Shown: piece by piece, positions 1 through 8,320 of the stretch | How positions within the stretch are numbered: the first letter of the stretch is position 1 | How the letters are laid out: every line of letters starts with the position of its first letter | Source of the DNA: Alphaproteobacteria bacterium PA2 | Lineage (GTDB): Bacteria > Pseudomonadota > Alphaproteobacteria > Caulobacterales > Caulobacteraceae | Assembly: GCA_002256425.1 (NCBI GenBank) | Contig: NKIZ01000001.1 | Span: 496,001-560,000 of the forward strand | DNA: 64,000 bases | Direction: 5' to 3' | Translations under genes and position numbers: made by a program | Notes under the pieces: generated by a model | Told to the model about the DNA's origin: nothing | Seen by the model: the letters and a program-made list of their open reading frames with translations, nothing else | The model's database searches: none

Positions 1-208
1 CCTCCCCGGCCAGTTCCATGCCCGGGGTAAATGGCACCTGGGGCTTGTGCTGGTGCTCGCCGCGGGTCTGCATCAGGTCCGGGAAGTTCACGGCCGAAGC
101 CTTGACCTGGATCAGGACCTCGCCGGGCCGGGGGTCGGGGGTGGGTATGTCCCTGACGATGCAGCCAGCGTATTCGGCGGCCAGTTCCTCGACGACCAGG
201 GCGCGCAT
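1..208 (-). CDS. Zinc-type/quinone oxidoreductase (MDR family), 3' part missing
   Basis: Only the first 69 residues are present; the gene runs off the left edge. The protein begins MRALVVEELAAEYAG and continues through PRPGEVLIQVKASAVNFPD to a PFTPGMELAGE segment. This is the N-terminal GroES-like fold of medium-chain NADPH:quinone oxidoreductases, which reduce quinones or enoyl substrates with NADPH. The start ATG overlaps the stop of the upstream hydrolase (ATGA), so the two are probably translationally coupled in the operon led by the TetR regulator. The family is clear; the substrate is unknown because the cofactor domain is outside the window. Confidence 0.8.
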   Translation of the reverse strand, partial: MRALVVEELAAEYAGCIVRDIPTPDPRPGEVLIQVKASAVNFPDLMQTRGEHQHKPQVPFTPGMELAGE

Positions 209-1254
209 CAGGTTTGCTTTCCTTGCAGGACGTCCCGGGCCAGGGCGGCGATTTCCCGGCACGCCTCGGCGGCGGGGGGCACGGCGCCGGTGAAGGCGGT
301 GAATCCATGACACAGGCTGTCATAGGCCCGGTACTCGACGTGGCCCCCAGCGGCCTTGAGTTGCCGGGCATAGGCTTCGCCCTGGTCGATCAGGGGGTCG
401 AACCCCGCCGTGGCGATGACGGCGGGCGCCAGACCCGTCAGGTCGGTCTCGCGTCCAGGCGACAGGCGCAGCTGGGCCGGATCATCGGTGGGGTTCAGAT
501 AATGGCCCATGAACCACTCCATGGTCGCCCGCCCCAGGGGGAAGGCGTCGGCATAGGTGGTCATGGACGGGGTTTCACTGGCCACGTCGACGCAGGGATA
601 GATCAGCAATTGCAGGTCCGGCTGGGCCTCGCCCGCCCGCCGCAGGTCCTGACAGACAATGGAGGCGAAATGTCCCCCCATGGAGTCTCCGCCGATGGCG
701 GCCCTGCCCGTCGGCGCGCCGAAACGCTCTGCATGGTCCCGGCACCAACGATAGGCGGCCAGGACGTCATCCAGTCCGGCAGGGAAACGGTGTTCCGGCG
801 CCAGGCGATAGTCGATGGAAATAACCGGCGCCTGGATCGCCCTGGCCAGGATTCCGCAGAAGGATTCACAGGTGTCCAGATCACCGATCACGCCTCCGCC
901 CATGTGGGCGAAGACCAGAAGGGCGTTTTGGGGGTCCTGGTTGTCCGGCCGGTAGACCCGGGCGGGCCTCTCACCCTCGGCGCCCGGGATCATCTCGGGG
1001 CCGACCCGGACGCCGGGTTCCAGGGGCGCGCTGAGGGCGGCGAAACCTGCGGCGCTTGAGGCGCGGGCCTCGACGGGCTGGAGGCTTTCCATGGCCGGGC
1101 CTTTTTTCGCGCCGGCCGCCAGGAACTGCAGGCGGGGATCCAGGGTGCGACCGCCCTTATAGACCGCGCCGCCGCCCGACATCATGCGCAGGACAGGTCC
1201 TGGAAGGGACAGGAGGGTGCGAACCACGGCGCGCTGAAGTCCCAGATTGGCCAT
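208..1254 (-). CDS. Alpha/beta hydrolase of the hormone-sensitive lipase type
   Basis: This 348-residue protein hydrolyses carboxyl esters by family assignment. Visible motifs are an oxyanion segment HMGGGVIGD (the family norm is HGGG), the nucleophile elbow GDSMGG with Ser, an acid in GFDPLIDQG and the catalytic His in SLCHGF. Length fits the HSL group with a cap region of about 90 residues. It starts 2 nt after the TetR stop, with AAGGA in the end of that gene as ribosome site, and overlaps the quinone oxidoreductase by 4 nt. The operon order suggests an inducible pathway for an ester or lipid-like compound. The substrate cannot be told from sequence. Confidence 0.88.
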   Translation of the reverse strand: MANLGLQRAVVRTLLSLPGPVLRMMSGGGAVYKGGRTLDPRLQFLAAGAKKGPAMESLQPVEARASSAAGFAALSAPLEPGVRVGPEMIPGAEGERPARVYRPDNQDPQNALLVFAHMGGGVIGDLDTCESFCGILARAIQAPVISIDYRLAPEHRFPAGLDDVLAAYRWCRDHAERFGAPTGRAAIGGDSMGGHFASIVCQDLRRAGEAQPDLQLLIYPCVDVASETPSMTTYADAFPLGRATMEWFMGHYLNPTDDPAQLRLSPGRETDLTGLAPAVIATAGFDPLIDQGEAYARQLKAAGGHVEYRAYDSLCHGFTAFTGAVPPAAEACREIAALARDVLQGKQT

Positions 1255-1256
1255 GG

Positions 1257-1874
1257 CTAGCGGTCCTTCAGGCCATTGACCCCGCTCAGGATCATGGTGA
1301 CGGCGAAATCAGTTGCGGCCTTGGTGTCGAACGGCCGCCGCATGAGCATGCGGTCAGCGACTTCGCGCGCAATGCCGATACAGGCTGCCGCCAGATAGTC
1401 CGGATCAGCGCCCCGGGCGCCGCCCCGGGCGATCTCATCGACAATGCATTCCCTGACTTCGGCAAACACCGCCTGCATTTCCGGCGTCTCGCCCTGAATA
1501 TGCAGGTGCGGCTCATCAGGAGGTCGCCTTGCGAGCCAGGACTGATGTTCGACGGCGACAAAGTCGAGATAGGCTGCGATCGCCGCCCGGACAAAACTCT
1601 CCCAGTCGGTCGCCTGTGCTCTCTGCGCTTTCAGGATGGGGGCGAACCGCCGGGCGCCGTCCGCCGACAGGGCGGCGGCGACCTCCTCCTTGGAATGGTA
1701 GTAATTATAGAAGGTGCCAGCGGCCAGACCGGTGCGCCGGACAATGTCCCTGACGGTGACATTGTCATAGCCCATCTCGCCAAACACCTCCCGGGCCGCG
1801 TTCAGGATGGCCTGGCGGTTCTGCACCTTGGTCTGCTCGCGCTTGCCAAGAGGGAGATAGGCGACTTGGGGCAT
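1257..1874 (-). CDS. TetR/AcrR family transcriptional regulator
   Basis: This 205-residue protein has an N-terminal TetR helix-turn-helix at about residues 16-62 (ILNAAREVFGEMGYDNVTV, then TGLAAGTFYNYYHSKEE), followed by a variable helical ligand domain. It probably represses its own operon with the hydrolase and quinone reductase and is relieved by a small hydrophobic ligand. It is the first gene of a three-gene minus-strand unit. A short palindrome lies just upstream at 1894-1905 and overlaps a TTGACG -35-like hexamer. The ligand is unknown. Confidence 0.88.
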   Translation of the reverse strand: MPQVAYLPLGKREQTKVQNRQAILNAAREVFGEMGYDNVTVRDIVRRTGLAAGTFYNYYHSKEEVAAALSADGARRFAPILKAQRAQATDWESFVRAAIAAYLDFVAVEHQSWLARRPPDEPHLHIQGETPEMQAVFAEVRECIVDEIARGGARGADPDYLAAACIGIAREVADRMLMRRPFDTKAATDFAVTMILSGVNGLKDR

Positions 1875-1893
1875 AGGAACTCAAACTCGAAAA

Positions 1894-1905
1894 TGACGGG
1901 CGTCA
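1894..1905. promoter_or_regulatory. Palindrome TGACG-GG-CGTCA, possible TetR autoregulatory operator
   Basis: A perfect 5-bp inverted repeat with a 2-nt centre lies 20-31 nt upstream of the TetR start. Read on the minus strand, its edge forms TTGACGC, matching the caulobacterial -35 consensus TTGACGS. An operator overlapping -35 would suit autorepression. It is short and could be chance; no clear -10 follows. Confidence 0.35.
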
Positions 1906-1949
1906 ATATAGAGCCCGGTGGATGATTGGAAACCCAATTTGCCTGCTGA

Positions 1950-2333
1950 CTAATAGGAGGACGGCAGGGGATCGGAATTGCAGCCTGCGCGGCACTGGCT
2001 CCAGCTTGTGGGGCAGTCGTCGGCCTGTGCCCCCGACAGACAGATGTAATAGGTCTGGGCGCAGGCCAGTCGGCATTGCTGGGCGACACCGCCGGCTCCG
2101 GGCGCCGCGACGGTCAGGGGCGGGATGGCGCCCTGGGCGCCATAGGCTACGGGCTCCCGCGCCTGTGTCCTTTGTCCGGGGGTGGCGGGCCTCTCGCCGG
2201 GGTTTTCCTGCGCCACTGCGCCCCTCAATCCCAAGGTGGCGGCGGCGCTGGCGGGCGGGCGGTTCGTCTGCTGGGCCTCTGCCACGCCGGCAATGGCCAA
2301 CAGGACGATGATGAGACGAAGCGAACGGGTCAT
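1950..2333 (-). CDS. Small secreted Cys-rich protein of unknown function
   Basis: I do not recognise the family. The ATG at 2333 is preferred because a GGAGG lies upstream and the protein then begins with a clean signal peptide (MTRSLRLIIVLLAIAGVAEA, cut before QQ). The mature protein is about 107 residues: a Pro/Ala/Gln-rich linker followed by a C-terminal block with six cysteines (spacing like CRLAC, YICL, DDCP, SQCRAGC), which suggests disulfides in the periplasm or on the surface. It is a single gene, divergent from recR, with a CtrA-type box directly upstream. Confidence 0.7.
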   Translation of the reverse strand: MTRSLRLIIVLLAIAGVAEAQQTNRPPASAAATLGLRGAVAQENPGERPATPGQRTQAREPVAYGAQGAIPPLTVAAPGAGGVAQQCRLACAQTYYICLSGAQADDCPTSWSQCRAGCNSDPLPSSY

Positions 2334-2356
2334 GCCTGCAGTTTCCTCCGGGCCTG

Positions 2357-2372
2357 TTAACGGCCGGTTAAC
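2357..2372. promoter_or_regulatory. CtrA box TTAA-N7-TTAAC
   Basis: TTAACGGCCGGTTAAC fits the CtrA consensus TTAA-N7-TTAAC and reads as a full match on both strands. It lies 23 nt upstream of the start of the Cys-rich secreted gene and about 127 nt before recR. Because the ribosome site of the secreted gene begins only about 10 nt further on, binding here would more likely repress or overlap its promoter than act from a -35 position. Which gene it controls is an inference. Confidence 0.6.
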
Positions 2373-2498
2373 CATGATTTCCACCGATTGACTGTCAATT
2401 CCGGGTATTTCGTGAAAAACGGGGCGCATATCGGTGAAATTCCGTAAGCTGCCTCCGCCGTGCGGCGCGCCGGTCAGTCATTGAATGGGGATTGTTGC

Positions 2499-3101
2499 TT
2501 GGCCGCTTCCGCGGGACCTGAAATCGAGCGGCTGATCGCGCTTCTGTCCAAATTGCCCGGACTGGGGCCAAGATCCGCCCGCCGTGCAGCCCTGGCCTTG
2601 CTGAAGCGCCGTGACCAATTGCTCCTGCCGCTTTCCGACGCCCTCTCCCAGGCGGCCGCAAAAGTCCGGACCTGCCAGATCTGCGGCGCCCTGGACACCC
2701 AGGATCCCTGCGCCATCTGCACCGATCCTGGCCGCGATCCGGCCCTGATCTGTGTGGTGGAGGAAGTCGGCGGCCTGTGGGCCATGGAGCGGGCCAGCGC
2801 CTTTCGCGGTCGCTATCATGTCCTGGGGGGACTGCTCTCAGCCCTGGACGGGGTCGGCCCCGACGCCCTGCGGGTGGGGCCTCTGGTGGCGCGGGCGGGA
2901 GCTGGCGAGATCCGTGAGGTGGTCCTGGCCCTGCCGGCCACGGTGGATGGCCAGACCACGGCGCACTATCTGGCCGAGAATCTGGCCCGGGCTGACGTCG
3001 CCGTCACCATGCTGGCCCGTGGCGTGCCGGTGGGCGGCGAGCTGGACTGGCTGGACGATGGCACCATCGCCCAGGCCATGCGGGCGCGTCGACCGGCATG
3101 A
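2499..3101 (+). CDS. recR: Recombination mediator RecR
   Basis: RecR works with RecF/RecO to load RecA onto single-stranded DNA at gaps. The protein shows the helix-hairpin-helix ([13 protein letters not shown], residues about 16-28), a four-Cys zinc finger (CQIC...CAIC, residues about 57-72), and the Toprim region ([14 protein letters not shown]). I chose the TTG at 2499 rather than an upstream GTG because it follows a GGGG ribosome site and gives 200 residues, the usual RecR length, starting [13 protein letters not shown]. Its stop overlaps the next ATG by 4 nt. The common ybaB and dnaX neighbours are absent. Confidence 0.95.
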   Translation: MAASAGPEIERLIALLSKLPGLGPRSARRAALALLKRRDQLLLPLSDALSQAAAKVRTCQICGALDTQDPCAICTDPGRDPALICVVEEVGGLWAMERASAFRGRYHVLGGLLSALDGVGPDALRVGPLVARAGAGEIREVVLALPATVDGQTTAHYLAENLARADVAVTMLARGVPVGGELDWLDDGTIAQAMRARRPA

Positions 3102-5110
3102 GCGAGGCGGTTGCAGGCCTGAACGCCGCCATAGCCCATGGTGTACGCATGCTGGGCGCCCGACCGGACCTTGCTGAACAGCAGGCCCGGGAAATCCTGC
3201 AGGCGGCGCCCGGACATCCGGCGGCCCTCCTGCTCTTGGCGCAGGCCTGCAGGCTGCAGGGGGCGGCAGGAGCAGCCCTTGAAGTCCTTGAACCTCTAGC
3301 CGCGTCGCAGCCCAAATGGGCCCCCGCGCATCTGGAACTGGGCCTCGCCAGGGCAGACCTTGGCGACAGCCCCGGCGCCTTGAAGGCCCTGGATCAAACC
3401 GTGTCCCTCAAGCCCGACCTGCCAGAGGCCTGGAGCGCCATCTCCCAGCTCCGCAGGATGCTGGGGGACAGCCGCGGCGCAGACCAGGCCCAGGCCCGCT
3501 ATCTGGGCGTCGCCATCCAGGATCCTGTCCTGCTCGAAGCTGGCGCAGCCCTGGCTGAGGGCAAGCTGGCGGTCGCCGAGCACGGCCTGCGCGATCTCCT
3601 TCGGGTCCGGCCCGACGAGACCGCCGCCCTGCGCATGCTGGCCGAAATCGCCACCCGGCTGGGAAGATATGAAGACGCCGAAGCCCTGTTGGTCCGCTGC
3701 CTGGACCTGGCCCCCAGATTCACGGCCGCCCGGCACAATCTGGCTGTCGCCCTGTACCGGCAGACCAGGGCGTCCGAAGCCCTGACGGAGGTCGAGACCC
3801 TGCTGAAGGACGACCCGAAGAATCCGGGCTACCGAAATCTGCAGGCCGCCGCCCTGGGTCAGATGGGCGAGTATGAAAAGACCATCAGCGTCTATGAGAC
3901 CCTGCTGCGGGAGTATCCGGCCCAGCCCAAGGGCTGGATGAGCTATGGCCACGCCCTGAAGACGGTCGGACGTCAGGCTGACGCCATCCTGGCCTATCGC
4001 AAGGCGCTGGAGCTCCTGCCCAGCCTGGGCGAGGCCTGGTGGAGCCTGGCCAATCTGAAGACCGTGAAGTTCTCGGACGACGATCGCGGCGCCATGCAGG
4101 TCCAGCTGGCCCGGACAGACATTTCCGAGGAGGACCGCTTCCATCTGGACTTCGCCCTGGGCAAGGCCTTTGAGGACATGGAGTCCTATGCGGAGTCCTT
4201 CGCCCACTACGACGCCGGCAACAGCCTGCGGAGAAAGGGCATGGGATATGACGCCGAAGAAACCAACAGCCATCTCCAGAGATCCCGAGCCCTCTTCACG
4301 CCTGCCTTTTTCGAAGCCCGCGGGGATTTCGGAACCTCAGACCCTGACCCCATCTTCATTCTTGGCCTGCCCAGATCCGGGTCGACCCTGATCGAGCAGA
4401 TCCTGGCCAGCCATTCGGCCATTGAAGGCACCATGGAGCTGCCGGACATTCCGGCCATCGCCAAGCGACTGGGCGCACGCCGGCGCAGTGACGAAGATTC
4501 CGCCTATCCCGAGGTTCTCGCTGACCTGTCCGCCGAAGAGTGCAGGGCCATGGGCGAAGACTATCTGGCCCGCACCCGGCATCAGAGAAAGCTGGGTCGC
4601 CCGTTCTTCATCGACAAGATGCCGAACAATTTCGCCCATGTGGGGCTGATCCATCTGATCCTGCCTGGGGCGAAGATCATCGACGCCCGCCGCCATCCCC
4701 TGGGATGCTGCTTTTCAGGCTTCAAGCAGCACTTCGCCCGGGGGCAGGGCTTTACCTATGACCTGGTCGATCTGGGCCGGTACTACAGCGACTATGTCGC
4801 CCTGATCGCCCACTTCGACACCGTACTGCCAGGCCGGGTCCACCGGGTGATCTATGAGCGAATGGTCGCTGACCCGGAAGCCGAAGTCCGCGCACTGCTC
4901 GACTATTGCGGCCTGCCCTTCGAGGCCGCCTGTCTGAAATTCCATGAGAATGAGCGGGCTGTGCGGACAGCGAGCTCTGAACAGGTCCGCCGCCCGATCA
5001 ATACCGATGGCCTGGATCAATGGCGGAATTTCGAACCCTGGCTTGGCCCGCTGAAGGCCGCCCTCGGGCCTGTGCTCGACGCCTATCCCGATCCTCCGGT
5101 CCCTGCCTGA
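3098..5110 (+). CDS. TPR-repeat sulfotransferase
   Basis: This 670-residue cytosolic-looking protein has no signal peptide. Residues 1 to about 330 are tetratricopeptide repeats (for example [16 protein letters not shown] and [18 protein letters not shown]). The C-terminal half, from about residue 415, is a PAPS-dependent sulfotransferase: the 5'-phosphosulfate loop [14 protein letters not shown], a 3'-phosphate region near [17 protein letters not shown], and a C-terminal [19 protein letters not shown] segment typical of sulfotransferase family 3. It would transfer sulfate to an unknown acceptor. The start overlaps the recR stop (ATGA). A TonB receptor follows after 142 nt with its own promoter. 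Confidence 0.88.
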   Translation: MSEAVAGLNAAIAHGVRMLGARPDLAEQQAREILQAAPGHPAALLLLAQACRLQGAAGAALEVLEPLAASQPKWAPAHLELGLARADLGDSPGALKALDQTVSLKPDLPEAWSAISQLRRMLGDSRGADQAQARYLGVAIQDPVLLEAGAALAEGKLAVAEHGLRDLLRVRPDETAALRMLAEIATRLGRYEDAEALLVRCLDLAPRFTAARHNLAVALYRQTRASEALTEVETLLKDDPKNPGYRNLQAAALGQMGEYEKTISVYETLLREYPAQPKGWMSYGHALKTVGRQADAILAYRKALELLPSLGEAWWSLANLKTVKFSDDDRGAMQVQLARTDISEEDRFHLDFALGKAFEDMESYAESFAHYDAGNSLRRKGMGYDAEETNSHLQRSRALFTPAFFEARGDFGTSDPDPIFILGLPRSGSTLIEQILASHSAIEGTMELPDIPAIAKRLGARRRSDEDSAYPEVLADLSAEECRAMGEDYLARTRHQRKLGRPFFIDKMPNNFAHVGLIHLILPGAKIIDARRHPLGCCFSGFKQHFARGQGFTYDLVDLGRYYSDYVALIAHFDTVLPGRVHRVIYERMVADPEAEVRALLDYCGLPFEAACLKFHENERAVRTASSEQVRRPINTDGLDQWRNFEPWLGPLKAALGPVLDAYPDPPVPA

Positions 5111-5133
5111 AAGGCTGGCGCCCAAGCCACAGT

Positions 5134-5155
5134 TTGCGACAGATGTGTGTCGCAA
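5134..5155. promoter_or_regulatory. Perfect 8-bp inverted repeat before the TonB receptor promoter (operator candidate)
   Basis: TTGCGACA-GATGTG-TGTCGCAA forms a perfect dyad with 8-bp arms and a 6-nt centre. It ends 2 nt before the -35 hexamer of the TonB receptor promoter. No T-run follows, so a terminator for the sulfotransferase gene is less likely than an operator. The cognate regulator is not evident in the window. Confidence 0.55.
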
Positions 5156-5157
5156 CC

Positions 5158-5186
5158 TTGACAGGGCTGGGCTCGCGGTTTGCTAG
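5158..5186 (+). promoter_or_regulatory. Sigma70-type promoter for the TonB-dependent receptor
   Basis: TTGACA at 5158-5163 is followed after 17 nt by TGCTAG at 5181-5186, inside GCTAGTAC, which resembles the caulobacterial -10 element GCTANAWC. A start of transcription near 5193 would leave a leader of about 60 nt before the ATG at 5253. Confidence 0.55.
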
Positions 5187-5252
5187 TACCCTCAAACGGG
5201 AGTCCGCCGCCTTGTGGGCCGTCTCTCGCGCAGCTCAATCAGGGATCAAAGA

Positions 5253-7601
5253 ATGATGCGCGCAGTCAAGGGTCGCATGACCTTCGGAGCCAGCCTCCTC
5301 GCAACCTCCATGCTGGCGGGGATTCCCGCCGCCTATGCCGCCGAAACATCGGCCCCCGCCACCGTCGAGGAGCTGGTGGTGACCGCTTCCAAGCGGGAAG
5401 AGAACATCCAGGATGTGCCGGCGGCCGTGACCGCCATCTCGACCAAGAAGCTTGAAGACCTGCAGATCGACAACTTCGACGCCTATGTGAAGTACCTGCC
5501 CAGCGTCGCCGTGCAGAGCTCGGCCCCGGGCTTCTCCAATGTCTACATGCGCGGCGTGGCCTCTGGCGGCGACGGCAATCACTCCGGGTCCCTGCCCAGC
5601 GTCGGCACCTATCTGGACGAAGCGCCGATCACCACCATTGGCGGCGCCCTCGACCTCCATATCTATGACATCTCCCGGGTCGAGGCCCTGGCGGGTCCCC
5701 AGGGCACGCTCTATGGCGCCAGCTCCCAGGCCGGCACCCTGAAGATCATCACCAATTCTCCGGAACTGGGCGTGTTCAAGGCCCGCTACGACCTGAGCGT
5801 CAATTCGGTGAACCACGGCGATACCGGTTACTCCGCCGAAGGCATGGTCAATATTCCGGTGAACGACAAGGTCGCGGTGCGCCTGGTCGCCTGGGACCAG
5901 CATGACGCCGGCTATATCGACAACATCAAGGGCACGCGGACCTATCCGTCCTCCGGCGTAACCATCAACAACAACGCCTACGCCAAGAACAACTACAATG
6001 AGGTCGACACGGTGGGCGGCCGCGCTGCTGTCCTGTTCGACGTCAACGAAAACTGGACGGTCCGGCCCACCATCATGGCCCAGGAGACCAAGTCCGGCGG
6101 GATCTTCGGGTACGACAACTCGCTCAAGCACTATCAGGTGAAGCACTTCCTGCCGGAAGGCGCCAAGGACAAGTGGTACCAGGCCGCCCTAACCGTCCAG
6201 GGCAAGATCAGTGATTTCGATCTGGTTTATTCCGGCTCCTACATGGACCGGAAGATCAACTCCCAGTCGGACTACACCGACTATTCCTATTTCTACGACA
6301 CCCTGTTCGGCTCGGGCGCCTACATCACCGACGCCTCGGGCAAGGTGATCGACCCGACCCAGCGGATTACCGGCAATGACCACTTCACCCGCCAGTCCCA
6401 CGAAATCCGCCTGAGCTCGCCTCAGGAATGGCGTGTCCGTTTCCTGGTCGGCGCCTTCCAGCAGCGTCAGACCCACCTGATCGAGCAGAACTACCAGATC
6501 ACCGGCATTGATCCGGCGATCTCGGTCACCGGTCGCAAGGACACCCTGTGGCTGACGGACCAGTTCCGGGTTGACCGCGATGAGGCTGTGTTCGGCGAGC
6601 TCTATGCTGATCTCACCAAGACCCTCACCCTGACCCTGGGCGCCCGCGCCTTCCAGGCCGACAATTCCCTCTACGGCTTCTTCGGCTTTGGCAGCGGCTA
6701 CAGCTCCCGGACCGGCGAGGCCGCCTGCTTCGCCAAGTCCTCGGTGGCCGGCAGCCCCTGCACCAACCTGAACAAGCGGGCCAAGGAAACCGGGACCATC
6801 TACAAGGCCAACCTCAACTGGCAGGTGGCTGACGGCAAGTTGCTCTATGCGACCTATTCGCAGGGCTTCCGCCCGGGCGGCATCAACCGTCGTTCAACCC
6901 TGGCGCCCTATGTGGCCGACTATCTCTACAATTACGAAATTGGCTGGAAGACCGAGTCGGCCGACCGGACCATCCGGTTCAACGGCGCGGCCTATTACGA
7001 AGACTGGACGGATTTCCAGTTCTCCTTCCTGGGCCCGAACTCCTTCACGGAAATCCGCAATGCCGGCCAGGCCCGGATCAAGGGCATCGAAACCGAACTT
7101 TCCTGGGCTACCCCCATCGACGGCCTGAGGCTCTCGGGCGGCGCCACCATTACCGACGCCAAGCTGGCCTCGGACTATTGCGGCACCGTCGACGCCAAGG
7201 GCGTGCCCGTGAAGGTCTGCGGCAAGCCCCAGGCGCCATCCGGCACCGCCCTGCCGGTGACCCCCAAGTTCAAGGGCAATGCGATCGCCCGTTATGAATT
7301 CCCCTGGGGCGACATGAACGCCCACCTCCAGGGCGCGGTGGTGTTCCAGACCTCCAGCTGGGCGGACCTGCGCCTGACCGAGCGGAGCCTGCTGGGTCGC
7401 CTGCACGGCTATCAGGCCATCGACCTGTCGGCCGGGATTGAACGCAACAACTGGAACCTCGAACTGGCCATGACCAATGCCGGGGGCATTATCGGCGACA
7501 CCTATCGTTCGTCACAGTGCACCCCCACCGTCTGCGGTCAGACCTATATCCGGCCACTGCGTCCCCGGACCTTCTCGATCAAGTTCGGTCAGAAGTTCTA
7601 G
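5253..7601 (+). CDS. TonB-dependent outer-membrane receptor
   Basis: This 782-residue receptor imports a large or scarce ligand across the outer membrane using TonB energy. The ATG at 5253 follows AGGGA and gives a signal peptide ending GIPAAYA before AETSAP. A short EELVVTASKREENIQDVP segment starts the plug domain (about residues 45-165; MRGVASGG and GPQGTLYGASSQAGTLKII are typical). The rest is the barrel, ending in a C-terminal Phe (IKFGQKF). The absence of siderophore motifs and the proteobacterial plug type fit the large group of receptors for plant or lignin-type compounds and sugars, but the ligand is unknown. A strong promoter and a palindrome lie upstream. Confidence 0.92.
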   Translation: MMRAVKGRMTFGASLLATSMLAGIPAAYAAETSAPATVEELVVTASKREENIQDVPAAVTAISTKKLEDLQIDNFDAYVKYLPSVAVQSSAPGFSNVYMRGVASGGDGNHSGSLPSVGTYLDEAPITTIGGALDLHIYDISRVEALAGPQGTLYGASSQAGTLKIITNSPELGVFKARYDLSVNSVNHGDTGYSAEGMVNIPVNDKVAVRLVAWDQHDAGYIDNIKGTRTYPSSGVTINNNAYAKNNYNEVDTVGGRAAVLFDVNENWTVRPTIMAQETKSGGIFGYDNSLKHYQVKHFLPEGAKDKWYQAALTVQGKISDFDLVYSGSYMDRKINSQSDYTDYSYFYDTLFGSGAYITDASGKVIDPTQRITGNDHFTRQSHEIRLSSPQEWRVRFLVGAFQQRQTHLIEQNYQITGIDPAISVTGRKDTLWLTDQFRVDRDEAVFGELYADLTKTLTLTLGARAFQADNSLYGFFGFGSGYSSRTGEAACFAKSSVAGSPCTNLNKRAKETGTIYKANLNWQVADGKLLYATYSQGFRPGGINRRSTLAPYVADYLYNYEIGWKTESADRTIRFNGAAYYEDWTDFQFSFLGPNSFTEIRNAGQARIKGIETELSWATPIDGLRLSGGATITDAKLASDYCGTVDAKGVPVKVCGKPQAPSGTALPVTPKFKGNAIARYEFPWGDMNAHLQGAVVFQTSSWADLRLTERSLLGRLHGYQAIDLSAGIERNNWNLELAMTNAGGIIGDTYRSSQCTPTVCGQTYIRPLRPRTFSIKFGQKF

Positions 7602-7642
7602 GATTCGCATCCCGGCGACGGGAATGTCTTGAGTTTGAAGTC

Positions 7643-7681
7643 TGGCGCCGCTCTTCTGATGGAGGGCGGCGCCATTCTTTT
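7643..7681 (+). terminator. Rho-independent terminator after the TonB receptor
   Basis: TGGCGCCGC (7643-7651) and GCGGCGCCA (7666-7674) form a perfect 9-bp stem with a 14-nt loop, followed by TTCTTTT. It lies 41 nt after the receptor stop and 31 nt before the YceI start, so it probably separates the two transcripts. Confidence 0.65.
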
Positions 7682-7711
7682 GGGGGGCTGCCCAGACAGG
7701 ACGCCCTCTGC

Positions 7712-8317
7712 ATGCTGCGACCCGCCCTTCTGGCCCTTTGCCTTGGCCTTTGTCTGGCCACAGCAAGCCAGGCCAATCCGGTCAGCAATGACCCCTCGGC
7801 GGCGCCCAGGGGCGACTATGTGCTGGACAAGCGCCACGCCAGCCTGCTGGTCCGCATCGCCCATCTTGGCGGGTTCTCCAGGTTCACCATGCGGTTTGAC
7901 CGGATGGACGGCGCCTTTGCCTTTGATCCCGCCACCTGGCCGGCCACCCTTGCAACTATCAGGGTGGATCCGACCTCCATCAATACCGGCCTGCCGGACT
8001 TCGACAGGACCATTGCCGGACCGGCCTATTTCGATGCGGCCAGGTATCCTGAGATCCTGTTTGTGGCGAACCGCGTGGACGCACAGGACGGCAGGGGAAC
8101 CATATCCGGCGACCTCACCTTTCATGGAGTCACCCGGCCGGTGCGCCTGGACGCAACATTCAATGGCTTTGGCCCCGGCATGCTGGGAATTGGAACCCGC
8201 ATGGGGTTTTCCGGAACCGGTCGCATCAAGCGGTCCGACTATGGCGTCAAAACCATGCTGCCCTTTGCCGGTGATGACCTTGAACTGGTGTTCGAGGTCG
8301 AGTTCGTGAAGAAATAG
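7712..8317 (+). CDS. Secreted YceI-family protein
   Basis: This 201-residue protein has a signal peptide (MLRPALLALCLGLCLATASQA). The start at 7712 is chosen because an in-frame extension upstream overlaps the receptor gene and lacks secretion features. The mature part is one YceI lipocalin-like barrel: DYVLDKRHASLLVRIAHLGG at its start, then FDRTIAGPAYFDAARYPEI and ISGDLTFHGVTRPVRLDATF. YceI proteins bind polyisoprenoid (quinone-like) lipids in the periplasm. It is followed after 3 nt by a cytochrome b561-YceI fusion, so both probably share one membrane redox role. Confidence 0.9.
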   Translation: MLRPALLALCLGLCLATASQANPVSNDPSAAPRGDYVLDKRHASLLVRIAHLGGFSRFTMRFDRMDGAFAFDPATWPATLATIRVDPTSINTGLPDFDRTIAGPAYFDAARYPEILFVANRVDAQDGRGTISGDLTFHGVTRPVRLDATFNGFGPGMLGIGTRMGFSGTGRIKRSDYGVKTMLPFAGDDLELVFEVEFVKK

Positions 8318-8320
8318 GTC

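Noticed and set aside
3296..4273. 325-residue open frame antisense to the TPR-sulfotransferase gene
   Set aside because: Composition is a reversed image of the TPR coding strand (Gly/Gln/Leu-rich), with no motif.
5134..5155. The dyad before the TonB receptor as a terminator for the sulfotransferase gene
   Set aside because: No T-run follows and it directly abuts a -35 hexamer, so an operator is more likely.
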